A stretch of DNA of 7,827 nucleotides. Source: Muribaculaceae bacterium (lineage in GTDB: Bacteria; Bacteroidota; Bacteroidia; Bacteroidales; Muribaculaceae). The stretch spans positions 1 through 7,827 of the forward strand of contig JAKSMA010000112.1 of assembly GCA_024400895.1 (NCBI GenBank), written 5' to 3'. The notes beneath the pieces are model-generated. The model ran no database searches, was not told the origin of the DNA, and was given only the letters and a program-made list of their open reading frames with translations. A program made the position numbers and the translations under genes. The number at the start of each line of letters is the position of its first letter. Positions within the stretch are counted from its first letter, which is position 1. This document shows positions 1-5,271 of the stretch, piece by piece.

Positions 1-2
1 AC

Positions 3-365
3 AATGTCCGCATCAGCATGACGGAAACCGGAGACCCAAAAGACAATGCACAGGCAGAGCGAATCAACAACACAATGAAGAATGAGCTGCTGAAGGGCAG
101 GGTATTCCACTCACTTCATGAGGTCATCGTTGCGGTGTCTGGCGCTACAGACTTCTACAACAATCGAAGACCCCACATGAGTATAAATATGATGACGCCG
201 GTGCAGGCAGCATCGCTCAGCGGAGAGCTTGAGAAAAAATGGTACAGCTATAGGGAAAATACCATAAAGGAAAACTTGGATATCCCTAATAGTAGTTTAC
301 CTTTGCACAACTGTCCGGGGCATCCTTCCGGCCTACGGCCTACAGTCAACCCCGGACAGGGATAA
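3..365 (+). CDS. IS3-family transposase, C-terminal part (5' truncated by window edge)
   Basis: This is the end of the OrfB-type DDE integrase that moves IS3 elements. The frame is open from the first bases, and the first complete codon is at 3. The ATG at 18 is internal, because the preceding codons read NVRIS straight into the conserved catalytic segment. The motif DNAQAER carries the third catalytic acidic residue (Glu, codon 57-59), and a Lys lies seven residues later in TMKNE, the usual DDE(K) arrangement. YNNRRPH followed by MTP is the typical C-terminal signature of the rve core. The last 20 or so residues are Pro/Gly-rich, are encoded over a GC-rich inverted repeat, and may not belong to the ancestral protein. 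The two other catalytic Asp residues would lie upstream of the window. Whether the full element is intact is unknown. Confidence 0.9.
   Translation, partial: NVRISMTETGDPKDNAQAERINNTMKNELLKGRVFHSLHEVIVAVSGATDFYNNRRPHMSINMMTPVQAASLSGELEKKWYSYRENTIKENLDIPNSSLPLHNCPGHPSGLRPTVNPGQG
275..305 (+). promoter_or_regulatory. Possible outward-facing Bacteroidetes promoter at the IS end
   Basis: TACCTTTG (298-305) matches the Bacteroidetes -7 consensus TAnnTTTG. CTTG (275-278) lies 19 bp upstream, which is the expected position for the -33 element (consensus TTTG, three of four matched). It points out of the element toward the lipoprotein cluster. It lies inside the transposase coding region, so a chance match is possible. 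Confidence 0.3.
311..359. repeat. 10-bp perfect inverted repeat (GC-rich hairpin) at the end of the transposase gene
   Basis: CTGTCCGGGG (311-320) is the exact reverse complement of CCCCGGACAG (350-359), giving a 10-bp stem with a 29-nt loop. The loop itself contains the short repeat GGCCTACGGCC. The stem ends just before the transposase stop codon. It could act as a transcript-protecting hairpin or a weak terminator of the IS message, but no T-run follows it. Confidence 0.6.
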
Positions 366-500
366 TACATGATAGTAAACAAATCTCAGGAATAACAACC
401 TGAAGTAAACCAATAACAGTTATAACGTAAAACCAGAGTCAACTTATTATAGAGATAAGGTCAAATCAAGTCAACCTAAATTAGGAAAACTCATAGTTCC

Positions 501-536
501 CCGAAACACCTGAAACACCTGAAACACCCGAAACAC
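501..536. repeat. Tandem repeat, 4 copies of a 9-bp unit
   Basis: The unit C[C/T]GAAACAC occurs four times head to tail (501-509, 510-518, 519-527, 528-536). The outer copies have CC and the inner two CT at the first two positions. It lies just outside the likely IS end and 20 nt upstream of the small ORF at 556. On the minus strand it would encode a VFQ/VFR repeat, but that reading frame looks non-genic. Confidence 0.85.
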
Positions 537-555
537 CCAATGTGGAACATTCAAT

Positions 556-696
556 ATGTCAAATAACTCTGGTGCGAAGATAGTGGTTTCGAAAGGCGAT
601 AACAATGCCAAAAAGGTGCTAAAAGATGAGGGCTTTGTGGATTCGGGCTCTTCCTGTTGTTCCGACATTCCCGGGTGCGAAACTTGGCATTTCTAA
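556..696 (+). CDS. Possible 46-residue small peptide with a Cys-containing C-terminus
   Basis: An ATG at 556 opens a 46-codon frame ending at TAA 694-696. An in-frame stop at 520-522 excludes a long upstream extension. The product has a charged, Lys/Asp-rich N-terminal two thirds and then a distinct tail, GSSCCSDIPGCETWHF, with Cys at residues 34, 35 and 41. It has no signal peptide or membrane segment. A charged leader-like part followed by a short Cys/Ser/aromatic tail is the general shape of a ribosomally made, modified peptide precursor. However, no modification enzyme, protease or exporter lies next to it, and I do not recognise the family. It may also be a gene remnant left beside the insertion sequence, or a chance ORF. 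A weak A/T inverted repeat follows the stop codon. Confidence 0.35.
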   Translation: MSNNSGAKIVVSKGDNNAKKVLKDEGFVDSGSSCCSDIPGCETWHF

Positions 697-745
697 AACC
701 TAATATTTGGTTAAAAAATCGTTTTTTTTAATCTTTATATGCGGT

Positions 746-780
746 TTTGGGCTCTATTTGCCAAATTATTAGTATCTTTG
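746..780 (+). promoter_or_regulatory. Bacteroidetes-type promoter for the lipoprotein gene cluster
   Basis: TATCTTTG (773-780) is an exact match to the -7 consensus TAnnTTTG, followed by CA as is common. The nearest -33-like TTTG is at 746-749, with a 23-bp spacer that is longer than the usual 19-21, so this half is imperfect. A start of transcription near 787 would give a leader of about 60 nt before the ATG at 847. The location also decides the gene start, because the longer reading frame from 739 would place the promoter inside the coding sequence. Confidence 0.6.
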
Positions 781-821
781 CAATTAGTATGGAAGACTGC
801 GTCGGTCCATACTATTGCAAA
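777..821. promoter_or_regulatory. 16-bp inverted repeat overlapping the -7 box and transcription start
   Basis: TTTGCAAT (777-784) pairs with ATTGCAAA (814-821), and AGTATGGA (786-793) pairs with TCCATACT (806-813). The result is a 16-bp stem interrupted only by one bulged T at 785, with a 12-nt loop (794-805). The left arm begins inside the -7 element. The sequence could be an operator for a dimeric regulator bound over the promoter. Alternatively, its 3' portion could form an RNA hairpin near the 5' end of the message. No T-run follows, so it is not an intrinsic terminator. Confidence 0.65.
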
Positions 822-846
822 ATTAATTATCATCATAAAGAAAATT

Positions 847-2004
847 ATGCAGAAACAATATATTACGAGATTGTTTTTGGGTTTGATGGTTTTGCTTCTC
901 GTTTCTTCTTGCATGAAAGACGAACCGCTGAATGCAGAATGCGATTTGGAACAAGTGATTCTTCACACACCTCATGCCGACGAGGTGTTCTTCAATCGCA
1001 CCGATTCATCGAAAACCCTCCTATATACCGACCATGAAGCGGTATTCAATGTGCGCAAAAATGCCCCGCTCGATGGCATTGTGCTCAAATTTAAAATCAC
1101 TGAAGGCGCTACAATTGAACGCCTTACCGAAGGCACCGGTTTCCAGGCCGATGTGCCAGTGAGTTATCGTGTCACTTCGCAAGACGGGCAGTGGCATCGC
1201 GACTATAAGATTACCATTTCTCCTGAGCCAACCCATATCATCAGCAGCGAGTTGAAGTATGATTTCGAGAATTTTGAGTTGGATCCAATCCTTGGGAAAT
1301 ACTACATCTGGCACAATGAAAAGCTTGATGGCACATTTGGCAACGACTGGGCTACCGGTAACCCAGGCTTCAGATTGAGTATGCCATCCACTTCAGCCGA
1401 CAAGTATCCAACTGCGCCTATCGACGGCTTCGACGGCAAGGCGTTGAAACTCACCACATGCGACACTGGTCCGTTTGGCGTGATGGCGAAGAAACGCTTG
1501 GCTGCGGGCAACTTCTTCTTGGGCGAATTTGATGTGTCGCAGGCATTGAGCGATGCAATGGCGGCTACTCGTTTCGGTATTCCGTTCAATCTTGAACCTG
1601 TGAAACTTTCGGGCTACTATCAATACCAGCCTGGACCTAAATTCCAGGACAAAGATGGCAAGGAGGTGGCTGGCCGTGTGGATGAAGGCTCTATCTATGC
1701 AGTGCTTTATCGCAACCACGATGCTCAAGGCAATGCGGTGCGCTTGCAAGGCGACAATGTGCTCACCAGCCCTCTCATCGTGGCTATCGCTAAGGTGAAA
1801 TCGCTGCCCCCAACCAATGAATGGACGCCATTTGAAGTGGCTTTCGTCTATAAATCAGAAATCGACAAGACACTGCTTGCCAATATGGGCTATAACATAG
1901 CAGTGGTGTTCTCGAGCAGTGTGGATGGTGCCACATTTGAGGGTGCCATTGGTAGCACGCTCCTTGTGGATAAAGTTCGTTTAACTTGCCAAACTGAAGA
2001 ATAA
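847..2004 (+). CDS. Surface-exposed lipoprotein with a PCMD (putative carbohydrate metabolism) domain
   Basis: This 385-residue protein starts at ATG 847. An in-frame ATG at 739 is rejected because the promoter lies between the two, and because the 847 start gives a proper type II signal peptide. Residues 1-21 are a short basic then hydrophobic leader, and the lipobox VSSC puts the lipidated Cys at 22. The next residues, MKDE, fit the Bacteroidetes lipoprotein export signal (X-K-D/E-D/E), which predicts display on the outer face of the outer membrane. Residues about 30-126 look like an all-beta, Ig-like domain. Residues about 133-383 resemble the PCMD family (Pfam PF13201), with YYIWHN, a Gly/Trp-rich stretch near 161-175, GFDGKALKL (194-202) and a terminal LLVDKVRL strand. 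The family's role is not firmly established; carbohydrate binding or handling is suggested by name and context only. The stop TAA shares its last base with the ATG of the next gene, implying translational coupling. Confidence 0.82.
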   Translation: MQKQYITRLFLGLMVLLLVSSCMKDEPLNAECDLEQVILHTPHADEVFFNRTDSSKTLLYTDHEAVFNVRKNAPLDGIVLKFKITEGATIERLTEGTGFQADVPVSYRVTSQDGQWHRDYKITISPEPTHIISSELKYDFENFELDPILGKYYIWHNEKLDGTFGNDWATGNPGFRLSMPSTSADKYPTAPIDGFDGKALKLTTCDTGPFGVMAKKRLAAGNFFLGEFDVSQALSDAMAATRFGIPFNLEPVKLSGYYQYQPGPKFQDKDGKEVAGRVDEGSIYAVLYRNHDAQGNAVRLQGDNVLTSPLIVAIAKVKSLPPTNEWTPFEVAFVYKSEIDKTLLANMGYNIAVVFSSSVDGATFEGAIGSTLLVDKVRLTCQTEE

Positions 2005-2768
2005 TGAAAAGATCGATTATAATTGCTATTGTGGCTTTGATGGCTGCTACTGTGGTCCAAGCGCAGAACATCTTTCACAAAGGCATTCTTGCCGATGTGG
2101 AGTATGGTGCGCGCGTGGGTTATAATATTGGTGGCTCTGCTCCACTCAATATGCCAGCCAGCATTCGCAAACTGAATAAATTCCCGCTTACACCAAACAT
2201 CGCATTCGGATTGAATGCCGAAAAGCCATTGACCAACGACTTTGGCTTGATGGTAGGCCTGCGTTTTGAAAACAAGGGTATGTCGACCGACTGCACAGTG
2301 AAAAACTACAAGATGGAGATGGTGAAAGGTGGCGAAAAGCTTGGCGGTGTGTTCACCGGTAAAGTGGTGACAAAAGCTACTGAATGGATGTTCACCCTTC
2401 CGATTCAAGCCACTTACCACTATAAGAAAGTGACTTTTAAGGCTGGCCCGTATGTGTCGTATCTCACTGGCCGTGAATTCTATGGCTGGGCCTACGATGG
2501 CTATCTTCGTGTCGACGACCCAACTGGGGCGAAGGTGATGCTTGGCACCTCTGCCGATGAGCGAGGCGAGTACGACTTCTCCTCCGATATGCGTCGCTGG
2601 CATGTGGGCGTAGACGTGGGCGTGGACTGGGCGTTCAGCAAGCGCTTTGGCGCATATGCCGACGTTACTTGTGGCTTCCACGGCATCCACAAGAGCGATT
2701 TTAAGACCATTGAGCAAACGCTTGTTCCAATTTATGGAACAATAGGTGTGACCTATGCTTTTCATTAA
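2004..2768 (+). CDS. Outer-membrane beta-barrel protein, PorT-like
   Basis: This 254-residue protein begins with a signal peptide, MKRSIIIAIVALMAATVVQA, with likely cleavage before Gln21. The rest alternates hydrophobic and polar residues in short strands: VEYGARVGYNIGG, PNIAFGLNAE, GLMVGLRFENKG, QATYHYKKVTFKAGPYVSYLTG, HVGVDVGVDWAFSKRFGAYADVTCGF, and a terminal IYGTIGVTYAFH. This is the pattern of the PorT/OMP_b-brl_2 family of small barrels (about 200-250 residues, eight or so strands). The last residues, YAFH, are aromatic-rich as expected for barrel assembly, although the final residue is His, not Phe. Its ATG overlaps the stop of the lipoprotein gene by one base, so the two are very probably co-translated and may form an outer-membrane pair. 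Substrate or pore function cannot be read from the sequence. Confidence 0.8.
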   Translation: MKRSIIIAIVALMAATVVQAQNIFHKGILADVEYGARVGYNIGGSAPLNMPASIRKLNKFPLTPNIAFGLNAEKPLTNDFGLMVGLRFENKGMSTDCTVKNYKMEMVKGGEKLGGVFTGKVVTKATEWMFTLPIQATYHYKKVTFKAGPYVSYLTGREFYGWAYDGYLRVDDPTGAKVMLGTSADERGEYDFSSDMRRWHVGVDVGVDWAFSKRFGAYADVTCGFHGIHKSDFKTIEQTLVPIYGTIGVTYAFH

Positions 2769-2819
2769 ATCACGGATTGATATTAAACACGCTAATTAAT
2801 AAAATAAAAAAAGAAAAAA

Positions 2820-4436
2820 ATGAGAAAGTTATCTACAATGTTTTGTGCAGTGCTCATGAGCCTCTCAGCTATGGCTACCGACTATAGCGGCACACTCACC
2901 GTTACGGTTAACGGCGAACATGGCGCTCAACCTGCAACTATCTCTGTTGTTGAAAACGCTGGTAAGTATAATTTGAGCGTTAACAATTTTATGCTCGTTT
3001 CGGGCGAAACCACTTTGCCTGTGGGCAATATTGTGGTTGAAAATGTGACAGGCGCAGTGAATGCAGGCCTCACCACACTCTATGTTGATAAAAACATCCA
3101 AATTCAGCCTGGTAACACCGATGGTGTTGCTGCAGAAGAGTGGGTTGGTCCAGCGCTGGGCAATGTGCCTGTGAAGATGACATCACGCTTTAATGACGGT
3201 GGCTTCCTCGCCGTAGATATCGATATTGATATGCAAGCAGTGCTTGGGAAAACCATCAAGGTGCAGTTTGAAAATGTAGGCGACCACTTCCAAATGCCAA
3301 ACAGCAACTTTGAAACATGGTCGACACAAAACAAAGCTCCAAAGTATTGGCATGGTTTTGAAAGTGTGAAGGGCGGTTTGGCTGCATCTGCAAAAAGTTC
3401 CGATAAACTTCAGTCGTCAAGCTGGGTACGTCCAGGCTCTACCGGCAGCAAAAGCGCTGTGATGACAAGTAATTCTGTTTTTGGCATTATTGCTAATGGT
3501 ACGATGACCAACGGCATTCTGAATGCTGGTAATATGAGTGCCGCTAATGCTGCAAACCATAGCGAAACTGACTTGTCGAGCGATGCAAAAGACGTCAATG
3601 GCGACCCATTTGCAACTCCTATCTATGCAAAGCCAGATGCTGTGAAGTTTTGGGCGAAGTTTAGCCAGGCAAAAACAGTTGCTGATTTCCCTTACGCCAC
3701 TTTCAATGCAGTGCTTACCGATGGCACTTACTATCAAGACCCAGAAGACAAGGCATACTCCAACAAAGTGGCTGTAGCGTCAAACGTTCCTGAAAAGATG
3801 GGCGTTGGCGATTGGCGAGAAGTGGTTCGTTCATTCGACTATGCTTCTTATGCAAGCAACAATGTAGAGGCGAAAGCCATCTTGATGACCTTCTCTACCA
3901 ATGCCACACCTGGTAAGGGTAGTGTTGAGACTACAGGTAGTTTCTTTAATCAAAAAGTGGTTGCTACCGACTCTTTGTTTATCGACGATTTGGAACTTGT
4001 GTACCTTGCTGGCATCAAGTCGATTGCCTTCAAAGGCAACGCGCTTGATTTGGCCACCATCCAAAACACTGGCATCCAACTCGTGGAAGGTGAAAGTGCT
4101 GCCGCAAGCGATTTCGTGGTTGAAAAAGAAGGCGTGGATTCAAAGGTGACTACACTTGTGGAAGCTGCTGCTGAAGGCTATGTGGCTGTAATCACTGTGG
4201 TTTCTGCCGACTTGAAGACTTCCGAAACTTATGTAATCAACCTTAAGAGCCCTGTCGCTCCAGTGCTGAAGGGTGATGTTGACCATAATGGCGTAGTCGA
4301 TGTGACCGACGTGACCGTGCTGATTAATATGATTCTCAACTCAGAAGCAGAAGCGTCGAGCGTTGCCGACGTTGACGGAAACGGCGTAGTTGATGTGACC
4401 GACGTTACAACTCTTATCAGCCTTATTTTAGGATAA
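2820..4436 (+). CDS. Secreted calycin-like / PCMD protein with two C-terminal dockerin-type repeats
   Basis: This is a 538-residue exported protein. Residues 1-19 form a Sec signal peptide with likely cleavage AMA|TD. Residues 20-152 are a beta-rich, lipocalin/calycin-like domain closely similar to the whole mature part of the next gene product (shared TDY, TLPVGNI / SLPVGNI, EEWVGP / EEWMGP, VDIDIDMQ / VNIDIDLQ). Residues about 160-396 look like a PCMD domain ending in SLFIDDLELVY. Residues 398-476 form a small Ig-like domain. The C-terminus carries two dockerin/EF-hand-like loops: D486, D488, N490, D494, D497 and D517, D519, N521, D525, D528. These are exactly 31 residues apart, and each is followed by a hydrophobic helix. 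Such repeats bind calcium and, in cellulosomal proteins, dock onto cohesins; no cohesin is visible here. The start lies 51 nt after the barrel gene, behind an A-rich leader and no Shine-Dalgarno, which is normal in this phylum. No type IX sorting domain is seen. Confidence 0.82.
   Translation: MRKLSTMFCAVLMSLSAMATDYSGTLTVTVNGEHGAQPATISVVENAGKYNLSVNNFMLVSGETTLPVGNIVVENVTGAVNAGLTTLYVDKNIQIQPGNTDGVAAEEWVGPALGNVPVKMTSRFNDGGFLAVDIDIDMQAVLGKTIKVQFENVGDHFQMPNSNFETWSTQNKAPKYWHGFESVKGGLAASAKSSDKLQSSSWVRPGSTGSKSAVMTSNSVFGIIANGTMTNGILNAGNMSAANAANHSETDLSSDAKDVNGDPFATPIYAKPDAVKFWAKFSQAKTVADFPYATFNAVLTDGTYYQDPEDKAYSNKVAVASNVPEKMGVGDWREVVRSFDYASYASNNVEAKAILMTFSTNATPGKGSVETTGSFFNQKVVATDSLFIDDLELVYLAGIKSIAFKGNALDLATIQNTGIQLVEGESAAASDFVVEKEGVDSKVTTLVEAAAEGYVAVITVVSADLKTSETYVINLKSPVAPVLKGDVDHNGVVDVTDVTVLINMILNSEAEASSVADVDGNGVVDVTDVTTLISLILG
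4290..4411 (+). repeat. Internal coding duplication: two dockerin-type repeats 93 bp apart
   Basis: The segment at 4290-4318 recurs at 4383-4411 with few changes (both contain GATGTGACCGACGT). The period is 93 bp, or 31 codons. The near identity at DNA level suggests a fairly recent duplication, or gene conversion between the two calcium-loop motifs. Confidence 0.75.
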
Positions 4437-4455
4437 AATTTTAATAGAAAAATAT

Positions 4456-4998
4456 ATGAAAAAGATTTTTGCATTTTTTGTTGCCACTGCTTGCGCATTT
4501 GCATCATGGGCAACTGACTACCAAGGTGAGCTTACCGTTACCGTAGATGGCGATGCCGCTTCTATGGGCACCAACATCACTGTGGACAAGACTGCTGATG
4601 GCTACGATTTGAGCATCAAGAATTTTAAGCTCTCTGCTGGCGATGTATCGCTTCCTGTTGGTAATATAGAACTGAAGGGATGTCAAGGCACTGACGCCTA
4701 TGGTATCACCACCATCAAGTTCAACGACAATGTGCTTATCGTCCCTGGCGACGATCCAACCGTGGCTCCTGAAGAATGGATGGGCCCCATGCTCGGTCCT
4801 GTGCCCATCGTGATGACCACTAAACTCAACGACCAAGTGCTTAGCGTGAACATTGACATCGATTTGCAACTTCTCCAACAAGTCATCAACGTTGGATTCG
4901 TTGGCAACGCACCTGCACAGCCTTCTGCCGATATCAATGGCGATGGCGTGGTGAATGTGTCTGACGTGTCGGCTCTTATCAACATTATTCTTGAGTAA
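4456..4998 (+). CDS. Secreted calycin-like protein with a single C-terminal dockerin-type repeat
   Basis: This is a 180-residue exported protein. It has a signal peptide of about 19 residues with likely cleavage SWA|TD, then a calycin-like beta domain (20 to about 150) that aligns across its length with residues 20-152 of the upstream 538-residue protein. A short Ala/Pro/Gln linker (APAQPSA) follows, then one dockerin-type loop with D159, N161, D163, N167 and D170, ending at Glu180. The PCMD and Ig-like domains of its neighbour are absent. A canonical dockerin has two such loops, so a single one may be non-functional, may dimerise, or may be a simpler C-terminal module common in these bacteria. 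The start is 19 nt after the previous stop behind an A-rich leader, so the two are surely co-transcribed. It is the last gene before a strong terminator. The exact function is unknown. Confidence 0.82.
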   Translation: MKKIFAFFVATACAFASWATDYQGELTVTVDGDAASMGTNITVDKTADGYDLSIKNFKLSAGDVSLPVGNIELKGCQGTDAYGITTIKFNDNVLIVPGDDPTVAPEEWMGPMLGPVPIVMTTKLNDQVLSVNIDIDLQLLQQVINVGFVGNAPAQPSADINGDGVVNVSDVSALINIILE

Positions 4999-5059
4999 GA
5001 AGAAATTCTTTGATTAGGTCTTTTTGACTCCGAAAATGGGTCATAACTATACAACATCT

Positions 5060-5101
5060 CTGCTGAAAGTGGGAAATCATCCAACTTTCAGCAGTTTTTT
5101 T
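5060..5101 (+). terminator. Rho-independent terminator closing the lipoprotein-dockerin cluster
   Basis: CTGCTGAAAGT (5060-5070) pairs perfectly with ACTTTCAGCAG (5084-5094), giving an 11-bp stem with a 13-nt loop followed at once by seven T residues (5095-5101). It lies 61 nt after the stop of the 180-residue gene. This separates the exported-protein cluster from the dehydratase gene downstream. Confidence 0.92.
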
Positions 5102-5155
5102 ATGGGATGCTTTGTTTTTTTTGATGCAAGCGAGTGTAGTTGGTGCTTTTTTTTG

Positions 5156-5163
5156 TAATTTTG
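5156..5163 (+). promoter_or_regulatory. Bacteroidetes-type -7 element upstream of the dehydratase gene
   Basis: TAATTTTG (5156-5163) is an exact TAnnTTTG match followed by CA. No convincing -33 TTTG is found 19-21 bp upstream. An eight-T tract (5147-5154) lies immediately before the element and another at 5115-5122. Transcription would start near 5170, leaving a leader of about 100 nt. Confidence 0.5.
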
Positions 5164-5191
5164 CACATAACTATATACATTGATGAGGTAA

Positions 5192-5222
5192 TCACACTTT
5201 TCGGGTGTTTGCCGAAAGTGAT
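5192..5222 (+). promoter_or_regulatory. Imperfect hairpin in the dehydratase gene leader
   Basis: TCACACTTTTCGG (5192-5204) can pair with CCGAAAGTGA (5212-5221) with bulged bases, leaving a short loop. It would sit in the 5' leader about 50 nt before the ATG. There is no following T-run. It may influence message stability or translation, but I do not recognise it as a known riboswitch. Confidence 0.3.
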
Positions 5223-5271
5223 GAGTAACCTGAATTCAAGATGTTTAGAGAAATATCGGATGCTATAAAAT

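Larger units (their letters stand above)
1..490 (+). mobile_element. 3' end of an IS3-family insertion sequence (left part outside window)
   Basis: The window opens inside an IS3-type transposase gene, so only the right-hand part of the element is present. After the transposase stop at 363-365 there is non-coding, AT-rich sequence with two similar motifs beginning GTCAAC (438-443 and 470-475). The second continues into CTAAATTAGG, which resembles the kind of terminal inverted repeat seen in this family. Because the left end is missing, the terminal repeat cannot be matched and the right boundary near 480-490 is only a guess. No target-site duplication can be tested. Confidence 0.55.
366..846 (+). 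other. Spacer between the IS transposase and the lipoprotein gene
   Basis: This 481-base stretch has no gene above 50 codons that I trust. It holds the non-coding IS end (to about 490), a 9-bp tandem repeat (501-536), a possible 46-codon ORF (556-696), an A/T-only inverted repeat (711-718 with 724-731), and the promoter and hairpin serving the lipoprotein gene (746-821). I see no tRNA, rRNA or CRISPR structure in it. Confidence 0.7.

Noticed and set aside
501..536. Possible CRISPR array
   Set aside because: The units are 9 bp and directly abutting with no spacers, so this is a simple tandem repeat.
471..668. 65-codon minus-strand ORF with VFQ/VFR repeats
   Set aside because: Its repetitive part simply reflects the 9-bp tandem repeat, it overlaps the better plus-strand small ORF, and it has no recognisable domain or promoter.
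711..731. A/T-only inverted repeat (TTAAAAAA / TTTTTTAA) as a terminator of the small ORF
   Set aside because: The stem contains no G-C pair and would be too weak for reliable intrinsic termination. It is recorded only as an AT-rich palindrome.
777..821. Invertible promoter flanked by inverted repeats
   Set aside because: The arms are separated by only 12 nt and do not enclose a promoter; phase-variable promoters have inverted repeats flanking a much longer segment.
739..846. In-frame upstream start (ATG 739) that would add 36 residues to the lipoprotein
   Set aside because: The extension contains an exact TAnnTTTG promoter element and a strong inverted repeat, and it would place a basic, non-signal sequence before a perfect lipoprotein leader.
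1890..2765. 291-codon minus-strand ORF
   Set aside because: It lies opposite the clear barrel gene and the end of the lipoprotein gene. Its composition (His- and Ala-rich, no domain logic) is that of an antisense shadow.
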